A DNA stretch of 64,000 nucleotides, taken from NCBI GenBank assembly GCA_947243855.1, contig CAMXIK010000016.1, positions 23,784-87,783 on the forward strand, written 5' to 3'. Positions 1-9,029 of this stretch are shown here, piece by piece. Numbering within the stretch: position 1 is the stretch's first letter; each line of letters starts with the position of its first letter. The notes under the pieces are model-generated. The model was not told the origin of the DNA. It did not search any database and was given only the letters and a program-made list of their open reading frames with translations. A program made the position numbers and the translations under genes. The stretch is from an uncultured Lachnospiraceae bacterium (GTDB taxonomy: Bacteria > Bacillota > Clostridia > Lachnospirales > Lachnospiraceae).

Positions 1-1046
1 CGTTATCTTTCGCCTTTACGGTCGCGCTGTTTCTAGTGTTTTCTGCTGGGCTTAGTTTATTCAACAGGTTCATGCCCTCAGAAAACGATTTAAGCCCAGA
101 GATCAGCATTGCGGCGGTGGACAGCGCCAATTCCCTTGACAGGGGAATGAAAGAGGAAATGACCGTTTTGCCCGGCGTGGAATCGGCCTTTGGCTGCGCC
201 GTATGCTATGGGACCCCGGCGGAGATAAACGGCGTTCCCGGCAGCGTCGATCTGATTTCCTATGACGACTGGATGTTTCAGTGGTCAAAAAGATCGGTGA
301 CCAGCGGCGATCTGCATCAGGTTTCAGGCGATACGGATCATGTGATGACGATTTTTAATAGGGACAGCCGTTTAAATACCGGGGATACGGTGAAGATTGG
401 AGACACAGAGCTGACGATTGCCTGTGTGTGCTCGGAGGGCATCGGGACGGAGAGCCGTCCGGCGATTGTCTGTACGGAGGAGACGTTTCTGCGTCTTACG
501 GGCGAGACGGATTATCAGATGCTTGGGATTGGTCTGGCAAAGGATGCGCCGGAAGAGACGGTGGAGACGATCCGGTCGATGGCGGGTGAGAATGATTTTG
601 TAGACAGGAGAGAGGAAGATCAGGAGATCAATTCGAGTTTCTGGGTATTCCGCATTGCGGCGTATGGATTTTTGGCGGTCATTGCGCTGATCACCGTTTT
701 TAATATTACCAATAATATTTCCATGAGCGTATCGGCCAGAATGAAGCAGTACGGCGCTATGCGTGCGGTAGGGATGAGCGTTGCGCAGATGACGCGGATG
801 ATTGCGGCGGAGGCGGTTACCTACGCGGTGTGCGGACTGCTGCTCGGCTATATTGTGGGATTGTTCCTGCACCGGCTGTTTATGGTGAAGCTTGTCTTTA
901 CGCATTTTGGCGGATCGTGGAAAATACCCTTCGAACCGCTCACAGTCATAACCTTGATCGTCGCGCTCTCCTGTGCGGCGGCGGTGCGCGCTCCCGCCAG
1001 ACGGATCAGGGAAATGGCGATTACGGAGACCATCAATGAGTTGTAG
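1..1046 (+). CDS. FtsX-type ABC transporter permease, 3' part (5' end outside window)
   Basis: The frame is open to the left edge (first full codon at base 3), so the N-terminus lies outside the window. What remains is about 348 residues: a membrane segment at the very start, a roughly 180-residue extracytoplasmic domain, then three hydrophobic segments near the end. The stretch after the first of these (NITNNISMSVSARMKQYG followed by AMRAVGMS) is the conserved region of the FtsX/MacB permease domain, and the cytoplasmic tail APARRIREM is also typical. These permeases work with a separate ATPase, often in peptide or lipoprotein export or antimicrobial-peptide resistance. The partner would lie upstream and is not visible, so the substrate cannot be named. 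Confidence 0.85.
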   Translation, partial: LSFAFTVALFLVFSAGLSLFNRFMPSENDLSPEISIAAVDSANSLDRGMKEEMTVLPGVESAFGCAVCYGTPAEINGVPGSVDLISYDDWMFQWSKRSVTSGDLHQVSGDTDHVMTIFNRDSRLNTGDTVKIGDTELTIACVCSEGIGTESRPAIVCTEETFLRLTGETDYQMLGIGLAKDAPEETVETIRSMAGENDFVDRREEDQEINSSFWVFRIAAYGFLAVIALITVFNITNNISMSVSARMKQYGAMRAVGMSVAQMTRMIAAEAVTYAVCGLLLGYIVGLFLHRLFMVKLVFTHFGGSWKIPFEPLTVITLIVALSCAAAVRAPARRIREMAITETINEL

Positions 1047-1091
1047 GCGGTTTAACGGAAGCAGTGTATGCGAAAAAAGACAGAATACGGA

Positions 1092-1120
1092 TTGCGCTTT
1101 AGAGGCGCGTGTGCTATTAT
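1092..1120 (+). promoter_or_regulatory. Candidate promoter for the structured RNA
   Basis: TTGCGC (1092-1097) and TATTAT (1115-1120) are 17 bases apart. The predicted start near 1125-1127 is at the 5' edge of a segment that can pair with the terminator region. It lies outside any gene, about 50 bases after the permease stop. Confidence 0.5.
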
Positions 1121-1123
1121 TTA

Positions 1124-1297
1124 GGCGGACAGTATCTGAAAGAACTGTACCAGTGCATACATGTGGAAATTTAAAAGCCCGTTTGCGGGCGTATAAGAAA
1201 TTCTTATAGAAAATGGCGGTACCGATGCGATGGGCTGCACATTTAGATATAGGGGTCTTTGTATGTATGTCCGGACAGTTTCTGTCCGGACTTTTTT
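1124..1297 (+). ncRNA. Candidate structured RNA or attenuator leader, about 170 nt
   Basis: This non-coding segment between the permease and panC has its own candidate promoter and ends in a terminator. Bases 1126-1138 can pair with 1276-1288 (11 of 13 positions). Bases 1155-1167 can pair with 1258-1270, with a core of seven Watson-Crick pairs at 1156-1162/1263-1269. Inside are two local hairpins, 1178-1190 and 1193-1207. The outer pairing uses the 3' half of the terminator stem, so the closed fold and the terminator exclude each other. It could be an independent small RNA (a rod-like 6S-type RNA is one option) or a switch acting on panC. I do not recognise a family. Confidence 0.45.
1269..1297 (+). 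terminator. Rho-independent terminator
   Basis: A perfect 9-bp stem (1269-1277 with 1283-1291) with a five-base loop is followed by six T. It ends the structured-RNA segment, 170 bases before panC. Confidence 0.85.
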
Positions 1298-1302
1298 GCG
1301 CG

Positions 1303-1420
1303 CATAAGCAGAGTCAGAAGATGACGCAGACAGGATACATGCTTGCATGTAAGACTGTCTGAGACAGCTTATGACGAGCAACGCGAACGAGAGATGCGAA
1401 GCATCTCGAGTCTGCTTATG
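1303..1420 (+). repeat. Hairpin-rich dispersed repeat with terminal inverted repeats
   Basis: The ends are a 9-bp inverted repeat (CATAAGCAG at 1303, CTGCTTATG at 1412). Two further palindromes lie inside, around 1335-1351 and 1391-1407. The right 15 bases (1405-1419) recur exactly in the perfect hairpin at 52229-52271, and the left 12 bases (1304-1315) recur at 47568-47579. No reading frame is present. It resembles a small non-autonomous or REP-like element. Confidence 0.6.
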
Positions 1421-1428
1421 GAAAAGAG

Positions 1429-1454
1429 GCAGAGTCAGAAGATGACGCAGACAG
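1429..1454 (+). repeat. 26-bp direct copy of the repeat's left part
   Basis: Bases 1429-1454 are identical to 1308-1333, 121 bases upstream. The copy ends two bases before the GGAGG that serves panC, so the panC leader is largely made of this repeat. Confidence 0.7.
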
Positions 1455-1466
1455 AAGGAGGGAACT

Positions 1467-2312
1467 ATGGAAATCACAGGTAAGGTGGATGCGGTAAGAA
1501 GACAGGTAAAGGAATGGAGGCGGCAGGGCCTGACGGTGGGATTGGTGCCGACCATGGGATATTTGCATGACGGTCATAAGAGCCTGATTGTCAGGGCGGC
1601 GGCCGAAAACGACAAGGTGGTGGTCAGCGATTTTGTCAATCCCATACAGTTTGGGGTGAATGAGGACTTGGATACTTATCCAAGAGATATTGAGGCGGAT
1701 AAAAAGCTTTGTGAGGAGGCGGGAGCAGATCTGATTTTCCATCCGGTACCGGAGGAGATGTATGCGCCGGATTTTTCCACCTATGTGGAAATGCAGAAGG
1801 TCAGCGAAGGATTGTGCGGCAAAACAAGGCCTACGCATTTTCGCGGCGTCTGTACGGTGGTTTGTAAGTTGTTCCATATTGTAGGGCCAGACCGGGCTTA
1901 TTTCGGGCAGAAGGACGCGCAGCAGATGGCGGTGATCCGCAGGATGGTACGTGACTTGAATATGGATATTGAAATTGTGGGATGTCCGATCATACGGGAG
2001 GCGGACGGCCTTGCCAGAAGTTCCAGAAATACATATTTAAGCGAGGCGGAGAGAAAGGCGGCGCTGGTTCTTTCAAGAGCGGTTTTTTGTGGAGAAGATA
2101 TGATAAAAAACGGGGAGAGAGACGCCGGCGCCATTTTAAAGGCAATGAGAGAAATGATAGAAAAGGAACCGCTTGCTAAAATAGATTATGTGGAAATGGT
2201 AGATGCGGATACGATAGAGCCGCTTATCAAGGCGGAGGGCAGAGTGCTCACAGCAATGGCGGTATATATAGGCAAAACGAGGTTACTTGACAATTTTATT
2301 GCGGAATTATAA
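1467..2312 (+). CDS. panC: Pantothenate synthetase
   Basis: Condenses pantoate and beta-alanine with ATP, the last step of pantothenate (vitamin B5) synthesis, in the cytoplasm. The 281 residues match the usual PanC length. The nucleotidyltransferase HxGH motif is HDGH at residues 34-37 ([11 protein letters not shown]), and the second signature is seen as [13 protein letters not shown] strong GGAGG lies 6 bases before the ATG. panD follows after 23 bases, so the pair supplies beta-alanine and joins it to pantoate. panB, which makes ketopantoate, is not next to them. The sequence directly upstream is repeat DNA rather than a recognisable promoter. Confidence 0.97.
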   Translation: MEITGKVDAVRRQVKEWRRQGLTVGLVPTMGYLHDGHKSLIVRAAAENDKVVVSDFVNPIQFGVNEDLDTYPRDIEADKKLCEEAGADLIFHPVPEEMYAPDFSTYVEMQKVSEGLCGKTRPTHFRGVCTVVCKLFHIVGPDRAYFGQKDAQQMAVIRRMVRDLNMDIEIVGCPIIREADGLARSSRNTYLSEAERKAALVLSRAVFCGEDMIKNGERDAGAILKAMREMIEKEPLAKIDYVEMVDADTIEPLIKAEGRVLTAMAVYIGKTRLLDNFIAEL

Positions 2313-2335
2313 CATTGCGCAGAAATGAGGGAAAC

Positions 2336-2734
2336 ATGCTTCTTACTATGTTAAAAAGTAAAATTCACCGGGCTGTCGTGACACAGGCGGAATTAAATTA
2401 TGTGGGCAGCATTACGATTGACGAGCGTTTGATGGAAGCGGCCGGAATTTATGAGTATGAAAAAGTGCAGATTGCAGACGTGGATAACGGTTCCAGATTT
2501 GAGACTTACGTGATCGCGGGTGAGGCCGGAAGCGGGATCATCTGCTTAAATGGCGCGGCGGCCCGTATGGTTTCTACCGGGGATAAGGTCATCATTATGT
2601 GCTATGCGCAGATGACGCCGGAGGAGGCGGCGGATCATCCGCCGAAGGTAGTCTTTGTAAATGAACGGAATCAGATAACTTCCGTTGCCAGATACGAAAA
2701 GCATGGCAGGCTGGGAGATACGGAAGGAATCTAA
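2336..2734 (+). CDS. panD: Aspartate 1-decarboxylase proenzyme
   Basis: Makes beta-alanine from L-aspartate using a pyruvoyl group formed by self-cleavage. The chosen ATG at 2336 has GAGGG five bases upstream and gives 132 residues beginning [13 protein letters not shown], the normal PanD start. A TTG at 2315 would only add seven residues. The cleavage site is Gly24-Ser25 (YVGSITID), with Lys9 present as in the family. It lies directly downstream of panC and is probably co-transcribed. The last bases are followed closely by the carrier gene at 2754. Confidence 0.96.
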   Translation: MLLTMLKSKIHRAVVTQAELNYVGSITIDERLMEAAGIYEYEKVQIADVDNGSRFETYVIAGEAGSGIICLNGAAARMVSTGDKVIIMCYAQMTPEEAADHPPKVVFVNERNQITSVARYEKHGRLGDTEGI

Positions 2735-2753
2735 GAGAAAACGGGGGATTGGT

Positions 2754-3713
2754 ATGAATCAGGTGAAAAAAATAGCTAACTTTATGTCGTCAAATATTGC
2801 AATCTTGATTATTATTTTTTCTGTGATTGCGTTCCTTTATCCGAAGGGATTTTCATGGGCGACGAACTATACGACGTTGTTCTTGGGGGCCGCCATGTTT
2901 GGAATGGGGCTGACCATTAAAACACAGGATTTCAAAATTGTATTTACAAGGCCGAAGGATTTGTGTATCGGATTTGTTCTGCAGTATACGGTGATGCCGC
3001 TGACGGCGTATGTGCTGGCAAAGGCATTTGGACTGCCGGCGGATCTGGCGCTTGGTGTGATTCTGGTGGGATGCTGTCCGGGCGGAACGGCGAGCAATGT
3101 GATTACCTATGTGGCCGGAGGCGACGTGCCGCTGTCTGTGGGCATGACGATTGTTTCTACGATACTTGCGCCCATTTGCACACCGGTATTGGTATATCTG
3201 TTAGCCGGTTCATGGGTGGAGGTGTCGCTTCTTACGATGATGCTATCGGTGGTTAAGGTTGTGCTTGTTCCGGTGCTTTTGGGGATTTTGATTTATCGGA
3301 TATTCCCGAAACAGATTGATGCGGTTAGAGAGCTGCTTCCGTTGATCTCAGTGATTGCGATTGTGATGATTATTTCTGGAATTGTGGGGAGCAATGCGGA
3401 GAAGATTGTCTCCTGCGGCGCTTTGGTCATGGTAGTAGTAGCGATACACAATCTGGTGGGGCTGTGCTTGGGTACGGGAGTGGCAAAGCTTCTGCGGTTG
3501 GAAGAGAAGAAGGTGACTGCGATAGGCATCGAAGTGGGGATGCAGAACAGTGGGCTTGCAATTTCTCTGGCTGCGGCTAATTTCGCGGCAAATCCGTTGG
3601 CCACGCTGCCCGGGGCAATTTTCTCCGTGTGGCATAACATTTCCGGAACGATTTATGCGGGGATCAGGCGAAGTAGCGAGCCGAGATTGTTTTTTCAATT
3701 CCATGGAAAATAA
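2754..3713 (+). CDS. Bile acid:sodium symporter (BASS/SBF) family carrier
   Basis: A 319-residue polytopic membrane protein with about nine to ten hydrophobic segments. The family signature around the crossover helices is clear: GCCPGGTASNVITYVAGGD, then a late GIEVGMQNSGLAISLA stretch and FSVWHNISG near the end. The start at 2754 follows GGGGGA; the frame is open upstream but overlaps panD. It lies 19 bases after panD, so it may be co-transcribed. Some bacterial BASS proteins carry pantoate or other organic acids, which would fit beside panCD, but the substrate is inference. The C-terminal tail after the last helix is basic and not obviously conserved. Confidence 0.85.
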   Translation: MNQVKKIANFMSSNIAILIIIFSVIAFLYPKGFSWATNYTTLFLGAAMFGMGLTIKTQDFKIVFTRPKDLCIGFVLQYTVMPLTAYVLAKAFGLPADLALGVILVGCCPGGTASNVITYVAGGDVPLSVGMTIVSTILAPICTPVLVYLLAGSWVEVSLLTMMLSVVKVVLVPVLLGILIYRIFPKQIDAVRELLPLISVIAIVMIISGIVGSNAEKIVSCGALVMVVVAIHNLVGLCLGTGVAKLLRLEEKKVTAIGIEVGMQNSGLAISLAAANFAANPLATLPGAIFSVWHNISGTIYAGIRRSSEPRLFFQFHGK

Positions 3714-3726
3714 CAGTGCAAAAAGT

Positions 3727-3744
3727 GGAGAATTTTGGTATACT
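3727..3744 (+). promoter_or_regulatory. Candidate extended -10 promoter for the response regulator
   Basis: TGG-TATACT (3736-3744) is an extended -10 element about 60 bases before the regulator start. No good -35 was found. Confidence 0.4.
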
Positions 3745-3805
3745 TATTTTGTATGGCAGAAAAAAGGCTGTGCGCTGCCAGTAAGAGATATAGGGGGATA
3801 AGGGT

Positions 3806-4684
3806 ATGAAATATAAGATTCTGCTTACGGGAAACAATAAGATGATCATCAACGAATTCTTCACTTACATGGATTTCAGTTTCGAGTGCCTCAGCACTTC
3901 GGACCGCTACGACGATATCATAAGCCATGTAAAGTATGTGAGGCCGGATGCGCTGGTCTACTGTCTGTACGGTGAAAATCCCGACGATTTGAAACGGTTT
4001 GTCAATGTGGAGAATAAGATTGCGGAAGAAAGGATTCCTATTATTATTGTGGGCGATCCGGACGAGTGTACGCAGTTTGAGAAGATTGCGCCGGCCATGA
4101 ATGTGACCATATTCCGCAAACCCATTACTTCCCAGAAATTAGAGGAAAATATTGTAAAGCTCTTGAAGGAGAAACGCCCGAAAGCCGAACAGGAACAGCG
4201 GTCCGTGAGGGTGGCCGAGAGCGTACTGAAAACCGACGATGTGATGCGGGTGGCGGAAGAGCTTCTGGCGCAGATTGCAAAAGAGACGGAAAAGGAGAAA
4301 AAAGAGCAGGCGGAAGCGGCAAGAAGAAAGCACATTTTGGTTGTGGATGACGATAGCAGCGTCCTCAAGCTCTTGAAGGGGTATCTGGCGGAGCGTTATG
4401 ATGTGGCGACTGCCATCAGCGGTAAGATTGCCCTTAAATTTTTGGAGGCGAAAAAAACCGATATGGTGCTTCTGGATTATGAGATGCCTAATGAGAATGG
4501 AGCCGAGGTTTTGGCAAAGATTCGGGAGAATCCCAATACGGCTAATCTGCCGGTGGTCTTTTTGACGGGCGTGACAGAAAGAAAGAAGATTATGGAAGTG
4601 CTGGCGATGAAACCGCAGGGGTATCTCACCAAGCCTATCGATATGGAAAAGTTATCTTCCACCATTAAGGGTGTGTTAAGATAG
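3806..4684 (+). CDS. Response regulator with a degenerate and a complete receiver domain
   Basis: 292 residues with no DNA-binding or enzymatic output domain. Residues 1-125 look like a receiver fold without the acidic pair. A charged linker (about 126-172, rich in E, K and A) follows. Residues 173-292 form a complete receiver with the acidic triplet DDD at 181-183, phospho-acceptor Asp224 (LLDYEMP), LTG and the late TKP lysine. It starts with ATG after GGGGGATAAGGGT and ends 33 bases before the hybrid kinase, so the two probably form one signalling unit. A receiver-only protein could act as a phosphate shuttle or bind the kinase. The downstream target is not visible. Confidence 0.85.
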   Translation: MKYKILLTGNNKMIINEFFTYMDFSFECLSTSDRYDDIISHVKYVRPDALVYCLYGENPDDLKRFVNVENKIAEERIPIIIVGDPDECTQFEKIAPAMNVTIFRKPITSQKLEENIVKLLKEKRPKAEQEQRSVRVAESVLKTDDVMRVAEELLAQIAKETEKEKKEQAEAARRKHILVVDDDSSVLKLLKGYLAERYDVATAISGKIALKFLEAKKTDMVLLDYEMPNENGAEVLAKIRENPNTANLPVVFLTGVTERKKIMEVLAMKPQGYLTKPIDMEKLSSTIKGVLR

Positions 4685-4716
4685 CGGTTTAAAATTCTGT
4701 AACGGAGGGATTTGGC

Positions 4717-7431
4717 ATGGCGATTATTGAAAACGAATTTAAACTGACTGACTTGATAGATATTGAAACCTTGCAGAAAATACAGGATGCATTTTCCGAT
4801 ATGTCGGGAATCGCAGCTCTGGTTACAGATGCCCACGGTAAGATTCAGACGAAACCTTCGGGATTCACAGAGTTTTGCGGGAAGTATGTCCGGAATACGG
4901 AGGAAGGCAGAAAACGGTGTGAAAAGTGTGATAAAATGGGTGCGGAGAAGGCGGCGAGAGCCGGCGTCTCCTGCGCCTATTTTTGCCATGCCGGTATGGT
5001 GGCGTTTGCCGCGCCTATTATGGCTCACGGGCATATGGTGGGATGTTTTATCGGCGGACAGCTTTTGACGATACCGCCGGACGAGGATAAGATTCGGAAG
5101 GTGGCCGAGGATATCGGCGTAGACGGAGACGAACTGATGCGCGCCGCAGGCGATGTCAGGATTGTAGACAAGCGGACGATCGAGAAAGTTTCAAACGCCA
5201 TCTATACGATTGCCAATGTTTTGTCGGAGATTGGCTACAGTAAGTATCAAGTGAATTTGAAAAATATGGAGCTGCGCAAAACCTCCAATATGAAATCAGA
5301 CTTTTTGGCCAATATGAGCCACGAGATCAGAACGCCTATGAACGCGGTGATTGGTATGGCGGAGATGGCGCTTCGGGAAGAAGTGACGCCTGCGGCCAGA
5401 GAATATATCGGACAGATTAAGTCTTCGGGGCAGACGCTCCTTACGATCATAAACGATATTCTGGATTTTTCCAAGATCGAGTCGGGAAAGATGGACATCA
5501 GCGACGTGGAATATGAACCGCTGTCTATGATTAACGATGTTTCTAATATTATTATGACCCGTATTGGCAGCAAAGATCTCGATTTGACAGTGGACGTAAA
5601 TCCAGAGCTGCCGGCAGGACTTTTCGGAGATAATATCAGAATCAAACAAGTATTGGTAAATCTGGCAAACAATGCCGTCAAGTTTACGGATTCTGGAAAT
5701 GTCAATGTAAAGATAGATTTTCTGCGGACGACGGAAGACGCGATCGAGCTTTATGTGGCGGTGACAGATACGGGACGGGGTATCAAAGAGAGCGATATGG
5801 TGAAACTGTTCCAGTCGTTCCAACAGCTTGACAGCAAGAGAAACCGCAATGTGGAAGGAACCGGACTTGGGCTTGCCATCAGTAAACAATTGGTGGCGCT
5901 GATGCACGGAAAAATTCATGTGGACAGCGAGTATGGCAAGGGTTCTACCTTCTCCTTCGTGATTCCCCAGAAAGTGACGGACGGCAGCCGCGCCGTGGAA
6001 AAAGTGGGGGAAAATATTGTGGCGGCCGGGTTGATTCAGAGCGCGTACACGGCGCAGGAGCTGGCCGGCGATATGGAGAAGCTGGGCGTTACCTATATGA
6101 GATTGGAATCGGAGGAAGATCTTGGGTGGTTAAAGGATCACAAAGCGGGCTATCTTTTTGTGGAACAGCCGTTGATGACGGAGGCCGTGCAGTATTTCCT
6201 GAAATTGAATCCGAATGTCTGCGGTGTGATTTTGGCGAATTATCGGTCGGTACGTTCTTATGATCTGCCGAATCTGCGCGTGGTGAAAAAACCGCTTTAT
6301 ATTTTAGGGCTTTCCAATATCTTTAACGGGAGAGAAGAGAATGGTTCTGTTTCCCTTATGGAGGCGGAGGATTTCGACTTTACTGCGCCCGAGGCGGAAA
6401 TTCTGGTAGTGGATGACAACGCCATTAACCTGACGGTGGTCAAAGGGCTTTTGAACCCGCTTCAAATGAAGATAGATACGGCTTTGAGCGGCAAGGACGC
6501 CGTTTTAATGGTTACGGATAAACGCTATGATATTATTTTTATGGATCATATGATGCCAGAGATGGACGGTGTGGAGACTACCAGAGTGATCAGACGCCTT
6601 CTGGGAAATAACGGACAGGTGCCGATTATCGCTCTCACAGCCAACGCGGTGGAGGGAACGGCCCAGATGTTTATCGACGAGGGCATGAATGATTTTGTGA
6701 CGAAACCCATAGAGATGCGGGTGATTCTGGCAAAACTCCGTAAGTGGCTGCCGCCTGAAAAGATCGAGAAAAACAGAAATAAAAAGATGAATACTGTTCT
6801 CCAAGGCGGCAAAGAAGCGCAGGCATCGCAGACGACCACCGATATTTCCATCGATGGGCTGGATGTGAAAAAGGCTATGGAATTTCTTGGAAACGAGGAG
6901 CTTTTCTGGTCTGTTTTGAAAGAGTATTACCGTGTCATTGATAAAAAGAGTACCATGATATCCGAGTATGAACAAAAAGAAATGTGGAAGGAATACACGG
7001 TTGAGGTACATGCTTTGAAGAGCGCGTCCAAGCAGATTGGCGCATTGGAGCTGGCGCAGGTGGCCGAGCAGATGGAGGCCGCTGGCAATGCCGGAAATGC
7101 GGCCCTGATTCATAAGATTACGCCGGGGATGCTGGAAGAGTACATGTTCTACAAAGGGATTCTGGCGCCTTACTTTGTCAAGGAGGAAGAAACCCAAAGC
7201 GGAAGAGCGGCAAAGAAGGGTGAATTGTTAGAACTCTTTGACCAGATGAAGGACGCTTTAGACAACTTGGATATGGACGCTATGGAAGAGGTTGTTAAGG
7301 GTATGAGCCAGTATTCTTACAGCGACGCGCAGCGCGGTATCTTTGAAAAGCTGAAAAATGCCGTGGAGGATATCGATACGGAGAAGTGTGAAGAAATCAT
7401 TGCGGAGTGGAAGAAGGAACTGGAAAAGTAG
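4717..7431 (+). CDS. PocR-domain hybrid sensor histidine kinase
   Basis: 904 residues with no membrane segment, so a cytoplasmic sensor. Order: a PocR-type ligand-binding domain (about 10-170, many Cys, including FCGKYV and RCEKCDKMG); a short coiled linker; HisKA with His202 in SHEIRTPMN; HATPase_c (about 310-425) with NNAVKFT, DTGRGI and GTGLGL; a receiver-like region without acidic residues (about 430-550); a receiver with Asp566/567 and acceptor Asp610 (FMDHMMPEMDG); and an Hpt domain with His765 (VHALKSASKQ). This gives a full His-Asp-His relay whose last acceptor may be the neighbouring receiver protein. PocR domains are proposed to bind small hydrocarbon derivatives; the ligand here is unknown. 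A GGAGG precedes the start. Confidence 0.93.
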   Translation: MAIIENEFKLTDLIDIETLQKIQDAFSDMSGIAALVTDAHGKIQTKPSGFTEFCGKYVRNTEEGRKRCEKCDKMGAEKAARAGVSCAYFCHAGMVAFAAPIMAHGHMVGCFIGGQLLTIPPDEDKIRKVAEDIGVDGDELMRAAGDVRIVDKRTIEKVSNAIYTIANVLSEIGYSKYQVNLKNMELRKTSNMKSDFLANMSHEIRTPMNAVIGMAEMALREEVTPAAREYIGQIKSSGQTLLTIINDILDFSKIESGKMDISDVEYEPLSMINDVSNIIMTRIGSKDLDLTVDVNPELPAGLFGDNIRIKQVLVNLANNAVKFTDSGNVNVKIDFLRTTEDAIELYVAVTDTGRGIKESDMVKLFQSFQQLDSKRNRNVEGTGLGLAISKQLVALMHGKIHVDSEYGKGSTFSFVIPQKVTDGSRAVEKVGENIVAAGLIQSAYTAQELAGDMEKLGVTYMRLESEEDLGWLKDHKAGYLFVEQPLMTEAVQYFLKLNPNVCGVILANYRSVRSYDLPNLRVVKKPLYILGLSNIFNGREENGSVSLMEAEDFDFTAPEAEILVVDDNAINLTVVKGLLNPLQMKIDTALSGKDAVLMVTDKRYDIIFMDHMMPEMDGVETTRVIRRLLGNNGQVPIIALTANAVEGTAQMFIDEGMNDFVTKPIEMRVILAKLRKWLPPEKIEKNRNKKMNTVLQGGKEAQASQTTTDISIDGLDVKKAMEFLGNEELFWSVLKEYYRVIDKKSTMISEYEQKEMWKEYTVEVHALKSASKQIGALELAQVAEQMEAAGNAGNAALIHKITPGMLEEYMFYKGILAPYFVKEEETQSGRAAKKGELLELFDQMKDALDNLDMDAMEEVVKGMSQYSYSDAQRGIFEKLKNAVEDIDTEKCEEIIAEWKKELEK

Positions 7432-7503
7432 CATAAAATGCAGAATATAATGCATAATATGCAAAAGAAAGATAAAAATATGCATATTTGCGTATATTTA
7501 TAC

Positions 7504-7532
7504 TTTACATTTGCAAAAACCTGTGATAAGAT
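7504..7532 (+). promoter_or_regulatory. Promoter of the first amino-acid ABC operon
   Basis: TTTACA (7504-7509) and TAAGAT (7527-7532) with a 17-base spacer, 33 bases before the permease start. Confidence 0.65.
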
Positions 7533-7565
7533 GTAACGAAAGCTAGGTTAGAAAGGAAAAGACGG

Positions 7566-8255
7566 ATGTCGGCGTGGATGGCGAATGTCAGTGATACGTT
7601 TTATAAATGTTTTATCAGGGAGGATCGGTATCAGCTTCTTTTGAGCGGTATTGGCGTGACGATCAAGGTATCGCTTTTGGCTATTGTGATCGGTATTTTG
7701 ATCGGCATGGTGATTGCCATGTGCAACCTGTCAAAGAAAAAGGCGGTCCGACTCATTGGCGGGATCTATACGGACGTAATTCGGGGGACGCCTTCGGTGA
7801 CGCAGCTCATGATTATCTATTTTGTTATTTTTGCGTCGGTGCAGTTGGATAAGTGGATTATTGCCGCCATTGCCTTTGGCGTCAATTCCGGCGCTTATGT
7901 GTCGGAGATTATCCGGGCGGGTATTTTATCGATTGATAAAGGGCAGACGGAAGCTGGCAGATCGTTAGGATTAAGCGCTTTTCAGACGATGAGCAGGATC
8001 GTGATTCCGCAGGCTGTGAAGAATATTTTTCCCGCGCTGTGCAATGAGTTTATTGTGTTGATTAAGGAGACCGCCATTGTAGGATATGTGGGACTGATGG
8101 ATATTCAGAAGGCGGGCGACTTCATCAAGAGCGCGACCTTTATCGCTTTTATGCCGCTCATTGGAACGGCGGTCATCTATTATGTGCTGATTAAGATATT
8201 GACGCTGGCGCTGCGCAGGGTGGAGATTAGATTGCGCAGAGCGGACGCGAGGTAA
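7566..8255 (+). CDS. Polar amino-acid ABC transporter, permease
   Basis: 229 residues of the HisM/GlnP type, with about five membrane helices and the cytoplasmic EAA-loop region ([22 protein letters not shown]) that contacts the ATPase. The loop is quoted only in part by its key residues E, G and P. The start ATG follows AAAGGAAAAGACGG. It is the first gene of a compact operon, with the ATPase 5 bases downstream and then the binding protein. One permease gene suggests a homodimeric channel. The substrate is a polar amino acid by family; the exact one cannot be read. Confidence 0.92.
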   Translation: MSAWMANVSDTFYKCFIREDRYQLLLSGIGVTIKVSLLAIVIGILIGMVIAMCNLSKKKAVRLIGGIYTDVIRGTPSVTQLMIIYFVIFASVQLDKWIIAAIAFGVNSGAYVSEIIRAGILSIDKGQTEAGRSLGLSAFQTMSRIVIPQAVKNIFPALCNEFIVLIKETAIVGYVGLMDIQKAGDFIKSATFIAFMPLIGTAVIYYVLIKILTLALRRVEIRLRRADAR

Positions 8256-8260
8256 TCGCT

Positions 8261-8983
8261 ATGATTAAAGTGAAGAATCTACATAAAAAATTTGAAGATT
8301 TGGAAGTGTTGTGCGGCATCGACGAGCACATCACACAGGGCGAAGTGGTGGTCGTGATCGGGCCTTCGGGTTCTGGAAAGAGTACGTTTCTTAGATGCCT
8401 GAATTTATTAGAGAAGGCGACTGCGGGAGAAATCTATGTAGACGACGAGCTGATCACAGCGCCTAAGGTGAATGTAAACCGGGTGCGGCAGAAGATGGGT
8501 ATGGTGTTTCAGCAGTTCAACCTGTTTCCGCATCTGACCATTATGGATAATATCACCCTTGCACCGGTACTCCTGAAAAAAATGACGAAGGAGGAGGCCG
8601 TAAAGCGGGGATTGGAGCTTTTAGAGCGGGTTAATCTGGGGGAGAAAGCAAACGCCTACCCGGCCCAGCTTTCCGGCGGGCAAAAGCAGAGGGTGGCGAT
8701 TGCCAGAGCGCTTGCTATGGACCCGGAGATTATGCTCTTTGACGAGCCTACTTCGGCTTTGGACCCGGAGATGGTAGGAGAGGTGCTGGATGTTATGAAG
8801 GATCTGGCAAAATCTGGCATGACCATGGTGATTGTTACGCATGAGATGGGATTTGCAAGGGAAGTGGCTTCCCGCGTGCTTTTCATCGATCAGGGCGTGG
8901 TGATGGAGAGCGGGACGCCGGACGAAATTTTCAATCATCCGCAGAATGAGCGGACGAAAAATTTCTTATCTAAGGTATTGTAG
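8261..8983 (+). CDS. Polar amino-acid ABC transporter, ATP-binding protein
   Basis: 240 residues, GlnQ/HisP type. Walker A is GPSGSGKST, the Q-loop region is [10 protein letters not shown], the signature is LSGGQKQR and Walker B is [14 protein letters not shown], followed by the switch histidine in VTHEMGFA. This is the full motif set of an active import ATPase. It sits between the permease and the lipoprotein of the same operon. The start is an ATG 5 bases after the permease stop. Confidence 0.95.
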   Translation: MIKVKNLHKKFEDLEVLCGIDEHITQGEVVVVIGPSGSGKSTFLRCLNLLEKATAGEIYVDDELITAPKVNVNRVRQKMGMVFQQFNLFPHLTIMDNITLAPVLLKKMTKEEAVKRGLELLERVNLGEKANAYPAQLSGGQKQRVAIARALAMDPEIMLFDEPTSALDPEMVGEVLDVMKDLAKSGMTMVIVTHEMGFAREVASRVLFIDQGVVMESGTPDEIFNHPQNERTKNFLSKVL

Positions 8984-9029
8984 CCGTAAGGCAAAAACAA
9001 TATACATATAAAACGAGGAGGAAAATGTT

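Noticed and set aside
372..905. Long open frame on the - strand opposite the FtsX permease
   Set aside because: It lies entirely within the permease gene on the other strand, has no RBS, and its composition is that of a shadow frame.
2685..2753. N-terminal extension of the BASS carrier
   Set aside because: It overlaps the end of panD and has no RBS; the start at 2754 has one.
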